From positions 3,410,001-3,474,000 of the forward strand of contig OZ020492.1 of the NCBI GenBank assembly GCA_963971405.1: a stretch of 64,000 bases of DNA, read 5' to 3'. The notes below the pieces were generated by a model that was not told where the DNA came from, ran no database searches, and worked only from the letters and a program-made list of their open reading frames with translations. Shown here one piece after another: positions 46,101 through 55,987 of this stretch. The DNA comes from Psococerastis gibbosa. Lineage: Eukaryota; Arthropoda; Insecta; Psocodea; Psocidae. Positions within the stretch are counted from its first letter, which is position 1; each line of letters begins with the position of its first letter. Position numbers and translations under genes: made by a program.

Positions 46101-49100
46101 TCTTAAATTTATTTAAACTTTTTTCATTTCTGATTGGATCCTGTAGGGAGTTCCAAAGCCTCACCTTCTGCACCGAAAAGGAAGAAGATAAGGCTTGGGA
46201 TATATGGATTAGAAATGATAATTTATTTTTTTCTCTTGTATTCCGTCCATGGAAAGAGGAGAAAGGACGGAAAAGGGGTGTAAGGTAGGGAGGTGTATGC
46301 GTCTCAAGTACGTTATGCAAAGTACGGAAGATATGCGCATTTCTTCTTTCGTTGATTTTTAACCATTTTAATTTTTTAAAGTATTTTGGAATGTGTTCAT
46401 CCCTCCGCACTCCCACTACGTACCTTAAAGACACATATTCAGAGATTTTTGGAGTTTATTGGATTGATAGCCAGCCATATTTAATTGGACCACATCACAG
46501 TAATCAAAAATCGGCAGTATCAGAGATCGCACCAATATCGCCTTTGTTCTCTCTGATAGAAAATTTTTCATATTATACTAGTATAATACACCCATATACC
46601 CTTTTTCGTGTTAAATTTATGTGTGCATCCCAAGACAGGGTTTCATCGAATATGAGCCCTAGATTTTTGTCTACTTTGGAATAGGTTAACTTCCCTCCAA
46701 CGCTCACCTGAGCTCCCGCGGAAAGATCTACACCGGCCAGTTGCTTTTTTGTACCTATTGCCATGAGTTGGTTCTTTTTGGGTTTATTTGCAGGCCACAA
46801 GAAACTGCCCATTCGTTTATTTCGGTAAGTTGCCGAGTCATTTCTGTTACTGTTTTCTGCAGTTCCCGTTTCTGCGTCTGCTTATAAACCTGAACGACGT
46901 CTGCATAGCAATGGTATGAGGTGTCAGGTTGCATAACCTCATTTATGTCATGAATGTATAATGCAAATAGAAGTGGAGCCAAAATGCTACAGGCAAATTG
47001 ACCCACTCAGATTTTTGCTCCTCGGTGCCGACCACCCGCTGCTTTCTACCGACTAAATAAGAACGGAACCACTCCTGCGTCTCATCTGAGACGTTAAATT
47101 GACACTTTAATTTACATAATAAAACATCGAAATCCACTGAATTGAAAGCTGCACTAAAATCTAATAGGGTTAATAGAGTAATTTTTTGCTTATCCATGCC
47201 TTCTCTGATATCCTCTGTTATTTTGATTAAAGCAGTTTCAGTGCCATGCCCAGTTTTAAAACCTGATTGTAGCCTATCTAGTAGGCTACAATTTGTTAAG
47301 TACTCAGAAAATTGTTTCTTTACTAGTTTTTCTAAAACTTTGGACAGACAAGGGAGAATAGAAATTGGCCTAACATGGCCACATGGCAACAGACTTTACT
47401 TTGGGAAGTGGTTTTACAAGGGCCAGCTTCCAAATTTCCGGAAAATAATTTGATGTTAATGAACTGTTTACTATATCCGTAATACACGAAAGAGTTTTCA
47501 TTAGAATTTTTTTGATAAACTTGATGCTCACCCCATCGTTGCCTATGGCATTGGATTTTATGCTATAAATTGCCTCTTCAACTTCAGTTTCGGGCACTTG
47601 CTTAAGCACAAACTTTGGGAATGGACACAATGATCCCCTGCTATTTATACGGTTCATAGTTGCTGTTTTATTGTGCTTACTCATCTATTAGCTGAAACGA
47701 ACACACATTCATTCCTGGTGTCAGGTACAATAATGTCAATTTCCTAAGATCACTAAAATTACTAGCCATCGTTTCGCTTGACACCACTAAATGCCGTAAT
47801 CAGTTACAAGAGTTGCTGCGCGCATGGCCCTCTTGAGGGCAGGACAAGAAGGGTCCGCAGCACTGTGGTCAGTCACTGATTGCCTCGCTCTCACGCAGTT
47901 CGCACAACGGTACCTCGACTTATGCATCACAGTGCAGTCTTTATTCGAGTGATTTTCAGTGCACAACGAACACGACTGGACTGGAGCTTTGCAGTACTTG
48001 GCTGGGTGACCGAAACATTGACATTAGAAGCATCTGGTGACTGGAATGTGATCTACAACACGACAAGCATTGAAGCCGATGAAAATTCTTTCCCTCGACA
48101 GCAGACTTCGCCGCACGAGTTGTGAACATTGTGCATTGCAGATCACTGTCCCCGGACGCTTTGAGTTCTTGACAAGGCTCAAAAGTTTGAATTCGGACCC
48201 AAATAAGGCATCTTTGACATCATCCAAGTTTTGACGGAGTATAGCTTTCAGCAATTGTGAAGAGTTTAGATCATCAGGCACATCACAAATCTTCAGTCTC
48301 GGCCAGCTGGACCTGGACGGCTCAGCCTTAAGGCCGCAGTTTGTGATAGCACTGCTCCTCAGAAGTTTGTCGTTCTCAGCCTGTGAGGGGGTGGAAACGA
48401 TTACAGATTTTCCTGACTTTCTTAAACTGACTATCTTCCATCCTTCCGATCAACAGTGATTGAATATTATTGATTTTTGTTGGCCAACAGATGGAGATAC
48501 CGGATGAGCTGAGGCCATGGCTGGCGGGACATCAAATCAATGCGCTGAACGCCATTAATTATCCGGCTGTTGTCAATATTGACGCGTTTCTCGATATGTT
48601 TAAGAATAACAAGAAGGGAAATGTCACTAGGATCGAGTAAGTCAATAAATATAGTTGTCTACTCTTATTGGGTTTTATTTTTTATTTTGTTTCTTTTCGT
48701 GCCCATTTCGTTGCGGAGACGTTTGTTTTTGGATTGCTTCGCGATAGCCAAATATTTTATCCGATTTGCCCTGTATTTATGGCTTGGATTAGAGTCATTA
48801 TTGTAAATTAGGCCGATATTTTCTTTCACGTCCCCGAACGCGGACACATAATACCGGTTTTTGGATCACAGAAAGATAATAAATTCTAAGGCTTGGGAGA
48901 TCAGGCGGCTATTACATGCTTACCAGGTGTAGGGTGTGTTTTTTTAGCTTCCTGAGTTTCTGTAGATTGTTATGTTAATGTTGGAGTTTTAGTGTTATAT
49001 TTGGGTGTTGGTATTATTCGATTTCCGTGTTCAATATAATCTATTCTAATTCTGATTATGAATTTCAGAATCTGGGTCTACGAGAAAATTAAAGAACTTT

Positions 49101-49929
49101 TTAATGAAGCGTGTAATTGGTTTACCGGTGCGGAACTGGACCATTACATAGAAACAAAGGCGGAACACCCAACACTGCGGAGGGCATCTCAAATTTACGG
49201 TGTGAATTATCTGCTGATATTTTTTGGTAACAAAAACATTTTTCTTAAACATTTTTGTAAGAGTAAACCTGTTTTTATTCCACGTCTGAAATTGATTTTT
49301 ATCATTCCTTCACATTGTTTTTTGTTGTGACCCTGATTCTGGGGTCCCTTTTTTGGTAGCTGAGCCGAATTTCGAAGCATCGAGATTTAGATCTGTAACA
49401 GCCACACATACCAGACCAAAACATAAATCAACGAAATTAATGGTAATCAAATGTAAAAAAAAAAAATCAGCTTTCAGGTTATTAGGTGTCTTTAATTTAC
49501 GAATATATTATAATAGGAAGGTAACCATCTGGAAGTGTCATAATCATTACCTATTTAATTCTTGTGTATAGAGCCGGTCTTAAAGGGAAGATCCGCACCC
49601 ATTGAGTCAAAAGCCGCTTGCCACTCAGGAGCCTCACTTTGCCGGCCCTGCCCTAATTGAAAAATATCATGCAGGATTAATTTTTTTTTATTGCAGCTCG
49701 CCTGCCCGAAATATTGCTGATTAAGGATATGGTAGACGATAAGAAACTGCAAATGTACACAACCATCCAGGAGATGCTCGTGTACCTGACTACCATACGA
49801 AACATCTGTATTTCTGCCGAGATTCTTGAGAAAATGATACCAACTTGGCACAGCCTGCTTATGTGGATTGCCCGAAACCTAACGGTCTTCTTTAAACCTC
49901 ACGTCAAAGCATTACAGACGACCGACTAA
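34183..49929 (+). CDS. MRG15-like: MRG15/MORF4L1-like chromatin protein, copy B (7 exons, 315 aa)
   Basis: Exons: 34183-34198, 43469-43586, 44202-44363, 44878-44992, 48491-48636, 49069-49226, 49697-49929. GT-AG introns, consistent phases, 948 nt in total. Exon 1 gives MLYSE plus a split Gly leading into ERVLCFYGPLIYEAKC, as in MRG15 (an in-frame TAA lies at 34168). The cage residues Y18, Y39, W42 and W46 are present, with WDQWVPEEKLLKYNDENL closing the chromodomain. Exon 4 encodes a serine-rich linker with an internal 18-nt repeat (SSPASVCSSPASVGSS). The MRG domain starts at residue 138 (MEIPDELRPWLAG) and continues through RRASQIYGVNYLLIFF to ARLPEIL and the end. Its C-terminus is 10 residues longer than copy A. 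Intron 1 (9.3 kb) and intron 4 (3.5 kb) are swollen by transposons absent from copy A. Open frame plus preserved splice sites argue that it is functional; expression is unknown. Confidence 0.85.
34562..34824. mobile_element. hAT-like MITE with perfect 8-bp target duplication
   Basis: Inverted ends CAGTGCCGGGGTTGG and CCAAACCCGGCACTG, 263 bp, flanked by CTTCGGAC at 34554-34561 and 34825-34832. No coding capacity. Confidence 0.85.
34833..35950. other. intron 1 of copy B, nothing recognised
   Basis: Two similar short stretches (TGCATGGACTTGATACATA at about 35371 and TGCACCGACTTGATACATA at about 35908) form a direct repeat about 540 bp apart. No gene seen. Confidence 0.35.
35956..38160 (-). mobile_element. 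P-type (THAP9-like) transposase, decayed, in intron 1 of copy B
   Basis: Six successive minus-strand open pieces read through a P-element transposase: coiled-coil (about 38160-37840); HFYSTGANKFVRKFLILPHK and ITSINGEPG; LALIIDSMAIRAQKIY with a candidate catalytic Asp (about 37601); VSVRSLTCDGTQSNL (Asp about 37345); FLDACHMLKLARNAL; MNVSLAAQTLSSGVGDAIDV; IDEAFDVLNSR; YLLTYKVSEDHLELLFNYIRG. The order and motifs match THAP9/Drosophila P transposases. The zinc-binding THAP domain is missing, possibly in an upstream exon (a splice acceptor seems to lie at about 38132) or lost. At least three frame changes are evident, so it is inactive. Terminal repeats were not found. Confidence 0.82.
38166..38881. 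other. intronic spacer with a G/C-rich MITE fragment
   Basis: 38545-38757 contains AGGACGGAGGG, a G-run, GCTGCTCCCCCC, then TAATCGATCCTACATG.GTTTTTCC and a C-run before GGGCTGG..GGTCCCTG. The same order of landmarks occurs at 41340-41612, so it is the same hAT-like MITE family as 8106-8282. The remainder has no recognised feature. Confidence 0.5.
38882..39000 (+). repeat. dispersed non-coding repeat, copy 3 of 4 (partial)
   Basis: GAACCGGTCCGAGTTTACTC, ATGCTTTCCAATTTATCAAT and AATTTAACACCTAAAAC match 59948-60285. The second half is missing and a Penelope element begins just downstream. Confidence 0.65.
39049..40863 (+). mobile_element. Penelope-like retroelement with RT and GIY-YIG domains, direct terminal repeats
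   Basis: Direct repeats of about 95 bp (CATTTGCATCTTCT through AGATGGCAGTTCT) at about 39049-39146 and 40769-40863 are Penelope-style pseudo-LTRs. The reverse transcriptase is open at 39402-40055: VSFDVKNLFTNIPVPEVRKL, IGLPMGSSLSPLLAEIFMDN, RYVDDIFCIW (YVDD at 39756-39767), LNFLDLTI. Upstream pieces NKGLKYCPDIGL and LVKLHKPNQPIRPVVSYNSA lie in other frames. The GIY-YIG endonuclease is read from 40372 (GVYRLNCNDC...IYIGQTGRSFKTRVREH). The reading frame is interrupted, so the copy is inactive. It sits in intron 1 of MRG15-like copy B, in sense orientation. Confidence 0.85.
41118..41612. mobile_element. cluster of G/C-homopolymer hAT-like MITEs with internal tandem repeat
   Basis: Left end CAGGGGTTGATCCAGCCCAT and right end ATGGGCTGGATCCGTCCCTG (ends about 41611). 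Within it, about 41331-41475 holds three tandem units of about 51-55 bp built on GATCCACCCCACGGACGGAG and ACAGGGGG.CGGCTATC. It looks like one MITE inserted in or fused to another. Confidence 0.55.
41887..42425 (-). mobile_element. 3' end of a CR1/Jockey-group LINE
   Basis: A minus-strand frame (42412-42095) encodes the conserved LINE tail SVSSTHALHTRHSVANN, RAVKVFNALPKEIKVRYYTD, SFLKFRTI. A T-tract on the plus strand at about 41887-41900 is consistent with a 3' poly(A) tail in minus orientation. Confidence 0.6.
42440..43285 (+). mobile_element. 3' fragment of an RTE-like LINE
   Basis: QALAYADDVVLLADTPAKL (YADD box at about 42490) opens the fragment, followed by MRLNLSKS. A long frame (42555-43043) reads EQVENYNYLGTAVNQTGKLQ, LLYGSESWTPTT and ATQMKCLRRIAARTRWDRIR, then in the continuation WFGHVQRMD and GRRPIGRPR, the classic C-terminus of these LINEs. 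It ends in a GAA-rich tail (43272-43286). At least two frame changes and stops make it defective. Homology with unit A resumes just after the tail, at about 43290-43300. Confidence 0.75.
43700..43815 (-). mobile_element. tRNA-SINE body fragment, reversed, in intron 2 of copy B
   Basis: Reverse complement contains TCGGAGGTGGGCACG, GAGGGCTTTATAGCCCTAAC and TCCGCTAGGTTGACTTAGTA, matching the SINE body at 15735-15850. Absent from intron 2 of copy A. Confidence 0.6.
45497..45876. mobile_element. TTAA-flanked MITE in intron 4 of copy B
   Basis: 380 bp with imperfect inverted ends GGGCAAACCGGAGT and ACTCCGGTTGGCCC, flanked by TTAA (45493-45496 and 45877-45880). Copy A has the empty site CCTTAAGTCAGC at 12761-12772. 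TTAA duplication suggests a piggyBac-like mobiliser. A second copy of this end starts at 52483. Confidence 0.85.
45896..48457 (-). mobile_element. CR1/Jockey-group LINE with ORF1 and RT remnants, in intron 4 of copy B
   Basis: Reading the minus strand: an ORF1 with RERIFIGFNACRVVDHIPVT then CF.CQCFGHPAKYCKAP (48281 to about 47970), a gag-like zinc knuckle typical of Jockey LINEs; RT from 47684 with RPISILPCLSKVLEKLVKKQ, LLTLLDFSAAFNSVDFDVLL and a degenerate CYADVVQVY in place of .YADD; and the C-terminal LINE tail (46434-46060). The endonuclease is missing and several frame changes are present. The 3' end has AATAAA and a TTTC-rich tail in minus orientation. A short GATTGA occurs at both edges (45890-45895 and 48458-48463), and copy A has one copy (from about 12776). 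Confidence 0.8.
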
Positions 49930-51480
49930 CCGGTCCTTTGCTTCGTCTCAGCAGTTGACTACGCCTACTCTGGTATTCATAGCGAAGCAGTTGAGTCCGG
50001 GCTTGAAAGCTTACTTCCAAACTTTTCCTCAACATCTGCGCAAGACATCATCAGTGGCACTATGCAAACTTTAACGATTGTATTTGGGAATTCGCGGCAA
50101 CAGTTCGGGATAGGAGATGTGCTTGTAATTTTTTTCTGGTTCTACATGCTTGGTTTCTGGCCCCTGATGCTTAATCCCTCACCCCTTTTCACTGTATAAA
50201 TATTGATTTAAATCCTCCTTCCCGAACAGTTCCTGCGAAGTCTCCGAGATATCGTAATATCTTGGAGGTCTTCGTAAATGATAATTGGAAATTAAGACTT
50301 TTCTCCAGCCCGATGTGATTGCAAACGCGTGGCACAAAAAGTAAGTTTACCTGGGAAACTGTGAAAATGTACTTACAAAAACTTTCTAGTGGAAAAGTTG
50401 TCTTTACTGCCGATAGCTATCAATGACGTCTTATTTACTGAGTTAATTTTATTTGGAAGTTGATAAAAATGGCTCTTAGAAGGGTTCTAGTGTCTAAAGG
50501 TAAACATTTCAATTCATTTAATGGTTCAACCTTGCGTAAATTATGGAGGCATCCCGTAGATGGATTGTAAGGGATTTGAAATTCGAGAGGCGGGACGAGA
50601 GCAATTTCTATTAATTGGTCTTTTAGGGTGTTATTTGCAACAGCACATGTTTACGATACGTTCTTAAGTCCGCTATCAGACCGAACTCGGCCCGTCTGCC
50701 CAGATTCTACTGTAGAAGCCGTTGTAATTACACTGTTGTTAATAATACAATTTTTTTTTTTTTTTTTTGTAGAGCTACTAAAGCTATATGATAATATGTT
50801 CAGTTCTGAAGCGACTACGAAAAATTATGGTACTGGGTGACACTGGTATTTCATGTTAACAACAAACAATAAATCAGAGTAATGAACCAGTAGAAAACGT
50901 TTCGTCAACATCTGCAATTTATGAATAATTTAAATGCATTTTCAACGTCATTCACCCGAAAATTGAATCCAATTAAGTTCATTTTTCAAAATTTATATAA
51001 TAGCTTAAATTATCAAAAAACTGCATTTTGTAATTCTGGAGCTTCTTGTTCTGGTTTGAACAAACTATGCCACTAGGTATAAATAATCTGAATGCATTTT
51101 CAACGTATTTCACCCGATACCATTCAACCTTGATTTTTATATTTTCAGCTTACGTTTTCAAAACTAAGCTGAATTTTTTTTAATTAGTCGTTTTCTACAA
51201 ACAGCGGCACTGTATAAATACTCCCCTTCATTCAGCTGATATTGCGAAAAATTAACCAGAAACCAGCAATGAAAACCTTCTTGGCACATTGATGCAGTCA
51301 AAGTTTTGTATTGGTTCAAATGAAGTATGGTTTCACATTGACCAAAGCTCATCAGTCTGGATTCTTGCCTTACACCATTTCAGACTTGATAATGAAAAAT
51401 ATGAAATTTCGAAAGCATTTAGCACTCACGGTTCCTGGCTATATATAAGTAGATTTAGGTTCAGGTACGATGTTGATAAT
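49930..51480. other. duplicated flank downstream of copy B, with Penelope terminal-repeat remnant
   Basis: Collinear with 13970-15260 of unit A. 49990-50270 (GAGTCCGGGCTTGAAAGC, CTTCCAAACTTTTCCTCAAC, CATCAGTGGCAC) resembles the terminal arms of the Penelope element at 17-18 kb; unit A keeps only the first part. No gene seen. Confidence 0.55.
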
Positions 51481-52005
51481 CCTTCTTCTTCAGCCAACGC
51501 CCATCCTTGGCTGGTAGGCCATTTTACGCCGTGCCGCGTAATAGAGCTCCTGAGTCTCAGTTCGGTTTTCTACCTCGATGCCAGTGCAGCTGCATAGGTG
51601 ATCGGCATTCCCCTCCCCTTGGAAGCAGAGGGGGCATTCGGGTGACTCAGCTATACCTATTCTGTGCAAGTGGCTCTGAAGGTAGTCATGTTCTCTGGCC
51701 ATTCGGAACGCCGCCACAGCGATGTCCCGTCGCAAGTTGCTGGGGATGGTTCTTGCTAGGAGCGGTTCCCATCGTTTGCCAGCTGCTCTTGCTTTCCAGG
51801 CATCTCTGGTTGCGTTCTTGGCATTTACTTGAATTAGTCTGCAAGTGGTGGTGAAGGTGGGGGGATGCAGAGGTTGCAGTAGTAGACACCCCGCCTTTGC
51901 CAGTTTGCCAGCCTCCTCATTCCCACGGATGTCACAGTGGCCAGGGACCCATTGTAGGTGGATATCTGATACGGTTTGTAGCTCCAGGAGTCAAGACTGA
52001 CATTA
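51481..52005 (-). mobile_element. 3' fragment of a LINE with RNase H (R1/I-like)
   Basis: Minus-strand translation gives an RNase H segment (DIHLQWVPGHCDIRGNEEAG, KLAKAGCLLLQP) followed by LRRDIAVAAFRMAREHDYLQ, SHLHRIGIAESPECPLC and the C-terminal Cys/His motif (CPLCFQGEGNADHLCSC). A GAAGAA-type end at 51480-51488 marks the 3' terminus. The frame changes at least once. It interrupts the downstream homology block of unit B. Confidence 0.75.
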
Positions 52006-52050
52006 CCTGATTAGGTCATCTTATTAATCCTACTAAAGGCTGATTTTTAA

Positions 52051-52433
52051 TAGTGTACAGCCCATAGGAAATTGGCAGCCTGAAATGTAGACTTTATATT
52101 TTTTATTTAATTAACTAAGCATGTTATTAAAGATTTGGGTCATCAAAATTGTAGAAGACTACTTCATGCATCATATTATAAGATATTTTGTAATTTTCGA
52201 AATTGTAGTTTTTTCATAAACATGCAAATATTTTATAAACAATAACTTCACGTATAATCGATTTTAGAAAAAAAAGTTCTATTTCGAAAACTAAAAATAC
52301 CTTATTATATAATGCATGAAGTAGTCTTTTACAACCTTGGTGAACCAAATCTTTAATAACATGCTTAGTTAATTAAATAAAAAATAGAAAGTATTAAATT
52401 TCGGGCTGCCACTTTCCTACGGGCTGTACACTC
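52051..52433. mobile_element. palindromic TTAA-flanked MITE, copy 1
   Basis: Ends AGTGTACAGCCCATAGGAAA and TTTCCTACGGGCTGTACACT, flanked by TTAA at 52047-52050 and 52434-52437. The interior is palindromic too (GACTACTTCATGCATCATAT against ATAATGCATGAAGTAGTC). The second copy is at 61472-61844. Confidence 0.85.
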
Positions 52434-52482
52434 TTAAACTTAAAGGTTACATAATATTGCAGTATGTCTATTGTTTAGTTAA

Positions 52483-53311
52483 GGGCAAACCGGAGTGGGT
52501 CACGTGACTGGCTTGGAAATGACTGCAGGGGGTTGATAATAATCGATAGGAGCCATGAGGGACTAGTATACGCGTAGACATGCTTAAGCTTGGTAATAGA
52601 AACAATAAAAAGTCCTTATTTATTTAAGCTATCCAGCCAAACTAAAATTACTATTACTATAGGTCTCAAATTCGTGCATGAAGCATTTTAAAACATACCT
52701 CTTAGAACATTTTTATGTGCCCCACAGGGAAGAAAAACCTCCAACTTTTGCAATTTAATGCATATACCTGGAAATTTGACTGTAAAAAGCCAACAATATG
52801 TAAAACTGCAATTATTTGAAATAATACAGGTGAAATACGGAACAGGTACGCGACGCGGGGCTTTGTTTATAAAATGGATATTCAACCATCCCGTGGCTGG
52901 CCTAAATAACCTCTGAGTTTTCTTTTTAAAAAAAGGTTAATCGCATGCAAACAATTACTACCCAACAGAATTAATAAAAATTCCGGTTAGGCTTATCTTT
53001 TGGGGCGTATTCTCAAGTTACGCACAGTTAAAATGAATTATGATATAGATAGGGGTCTTCACAGTGTTCTTGTTATCGAGTTATACCTAGTTAAGTGTGT
53101 TACATAAAGCCATGTTAACACACTGATAACGAAGCTAACCAGCGTGCTATCCTAAACGCACTTCCAAGTTAAGTGTGTTATTTGTCTAGCGCTGCGATCG
53201 ATAGGACGATAGCTCAGGTTTGACCGCCGCCATCTTTGTTTCTGTCGACTATTTACTATTTTGAAAAATGAAAACGCGTTTTTTATTTTGATTTTAAGTA
53301 ATTATTTTCTA
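52483..53311. other. single end of a TTAA MITE, then unannotated spacer
   Basis: TTAA followed by GGGCAAACCGGAGTG at 52479-52497 equals the left end of the MITE at 45497, but I find no matching right end. The rest shows no gene. Confidence 0.45.
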
Positions 53312-55987
53312 ATGTCAGAAGCCGGAATTTTAATTAAGAAAAGAGTTAGAAAAGTCCCAAATAAAACATGGGGCAAGGAGAATGTGTCCATGCTTCTAGG
53401 GAATTTGACAAGACGGCAATTGAGGTAGCTACGTAGTCTACGTTCGCTATTTCCATAATTTCTTTAAAAATATCACAAAATCATGAGTATTTAATTATAG
53501 GGAGGTGGATTTCTTTGGTATACTACTGAAGATACTGTTGATATTTAGGTATTATGTTTACTTAGCGTTATTTAAGAAGAACTAAAATATTGATCAATGG
53601 GCCAGGTTACTCCTACAGCTGTTGTATGTGTCTTATTTATTTCTTGTCTTTATTAATTCGCTAATTACTAGTCTTAGAGTAGGCATTTGCTATATTTTTA
53701 GGCATGTTCTATTTGAGCCCATGCAAGTGCATAATTATACAAATGAGAGAGGCATCCCTGTTAAGCTCCTAGTATATTTTCTATCTGCATACAGAAGCCG
53801 GGTAGGCAACAATGTAGTGCCTAAACAATTGCAGCCTATGTGTCAGGGACGGATCCTTGGGGGGCGAACGCCCCCCCCCCCCCCCCGAGAAAAATAGCTT
53901 CATAGAATGGACTTTTGAAGGAAATTAAGAGGAATTATTACTCAAGTAAGGGAAACGCGATATTTTTCAGGCCACCGCCCCCCCCTGAAAACTTTTTCTG
54001 AAACCGTCTCTGCTATGTGTTGTTTTTGCAGAAACCGACAGCTCAAATTTTCTATACCAAGTTGATCGCGGACAACACGTTCCTAAGGGATTTCCCGTGG
54101 AAATTGATTAGGGACAAGATAAAAAATCTGAAACAAAAATATAAATTGGCCATAGATTGGCAGACCAACACAGGGGCAGGACTTGAAGATGATGACGCCC
54201 AGCAAACCATTCGAGGTAAAGAGTTTTTATTTCGCCTCTCACATTTTAACAACATTGACTCTGCATCGTAATTGCTGGCCACATGGCAGCTTCTCCCAAG
54301 CTGCTTATACGCTGTCATCATTTCTTCATGTCGTCGTAACGGATAATTTTTTATTTCATTTAGTTTTTGACAGTTTTTTAAAAATAAGTTACAAGTAGCC
54401 TTACCTATACATTTGTTATTATGGTTTAACAGCACGCATTTAGCTTTACAGGTTTATAAAATTACAAATTCATAAAGGTTAGTATTGTACAATTACAAAT
54501 ATATTGTAGTAAGGGGCAAGATACTGTTGGACTATGAAAGTAACGAAGCACTTTGTCTCTTCCAATACTTCTAACCTTAACAATATTTTTATGTTTACAA
54601 ACATGGAAACTTGGTCAGGGTCATCTGTAAATATTGTATACAATTGATATACTGTACATTTATGCAGTTATGTACATTTATCAAAGTAACAGTTGTCAAT
54701 CTCGTGGTTTACGTTACATTTTGGGGTGGTCCTCTCTTGACTTAAGTAAAGATGCAGTCCTGAACTTACTGTAGACCCTATGTATGTACTACATGGATAC
54801 ATTTTTTATAATTGTCTACTATTATACTAAATTTATTGAGTACCACCAGAGCCTCTAGCCCGTCCGGAAAACCAGCGTTACAACTCGAGAACATCAAAGG
54901 ACAGACTCAAGCAAGTACGCCTGGTTGCAGTTAAATTACCAGTGATCAAATAAGTGGCTGGATGCATTAAATGTAGCTCACTCTGTCCTATTAACCTTTT
55001 TTTTCTGTTGCACCAGTTTCGGAGGTTTTCCGGGTAGGTTAGCTTTAATACTCCTTCAATGCACAAAGGGATCATTGTGTGCAAACCTTATCGGTTGAGA
55101 AAAGGAAGACTGGTGACCGCCGAGAATGCAGTCGTCTTAAGTTATTAATTGTCCATGTCTCCCTTATTTCCAGAGAAAATGCTTCAAATGTGTCCCAACC
55201 TGGACGACATGCAAACCATATTCGGAGAAAGGGACTCTATAAATTTACAACTCCTGTTAGATACCGAAGAAGATGAAGGAGCGTTTAACATGAGTCAGTT
55301 GGAGTATCAGCAGCCATCTCCGTCGCCCCCACGTCCAGGGGCAGCCTCTCCACAGACTGCGCATATTATAGATCTGACCCCTGAAGAAGCGGTCATGATA
55401 ATGGTGACACCTTCGTGCAAACGCAAATTGGAAATGGCCCCAGGGTGCTCAAAGGTTAACAAAAAGGCGGCTGCAACTCCTGCAAATTCTTCAATCCGGT
55501 ATCTTGCTCAAGTAAGTTCCAATTGCAATGGAGACTGCTAAAATAAATCGAAGTTGCTATGCCTCTAAAATGAATATTTCTTGTGAAATTCTACCGATTT
55601 GGCCTAAAGCACGTTGTAGAAAGGTCAGCTCAGTGGAATAGCTATTCTATTGGTATTTTAAGGTTTAATTGTCAACTAACGTTTATTACTAGCAAAAGTC
55701 TAACAACTATTATTTTTCCATAGGTTCAGGAGGAACGGGTCAAATATCTTGAAAATAAGATGGATTGGCAACAAACCAGGGACGAGACGAGCCTAAAATT
55801 ACAGCGCGAAAGCGTGGAAATAGAAAGAATGAAAGTAGATTTGGATAGGGAGAAGTTCCAATGTGAAATGATGTTGAAGGAGAAAGAGTTGAATATGAAG
55901 ATGGCTTTGGAGAGGGAGAAGATTGCCAACGAATTGGAGTTAAAGAAATTCGAGCTGAAACTGAAATACAATCAACTAGAAAGCTAA
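53312..55987 (+). CDS. Myb/SANT-like DNA-binding protein, probably of a PIF/Harbinger element
   Basis: Exons: 53312-53424 (tentative), 54032-54215, 55174-55511, 55724-55987. The last three join in phase. Exon 1 (KRVRKVPNKTWGKENVSMLL) and exon 2 (FPWKLIRDKIKNLKQKYKLA, then IDWQTNTGAG) form a Myb/SANT-like domain. A Ser/Pro-rich middle (QPSPSPPRPGAASPQ) includes a possible nuclear signal (CKRKLEM). The last exon is an 80-residue charged coiled coil ending LKYNQLES. PIF/Harbinger elements carry such a Myb-like partner, which in known systems helps import and target the transposase; a convergent Harbinger transposase exon lies at 57226-57677. Exon 1 ends in a phase that does not fit exon 2, so an exon may be missing, the true 5' exon may lie elsewhere, or the copy may be decaying. 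A domesticated host gene (NAIF1-like) is the alternative. Confidence 0.65.
53844..54012. mobile_element. short hAT-like MITE in an intron of the Myb/SANT gene
   Basis: 169 bp starting CAGGGACGGATCC with a long C-run and ending CCGTCTCTG, flanked by the perfect 8-bp duplication CTATGTGT (53836-53843 and 54013-54020). It ends 19 bp before the exon at 54032. Confidence 0.85.
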
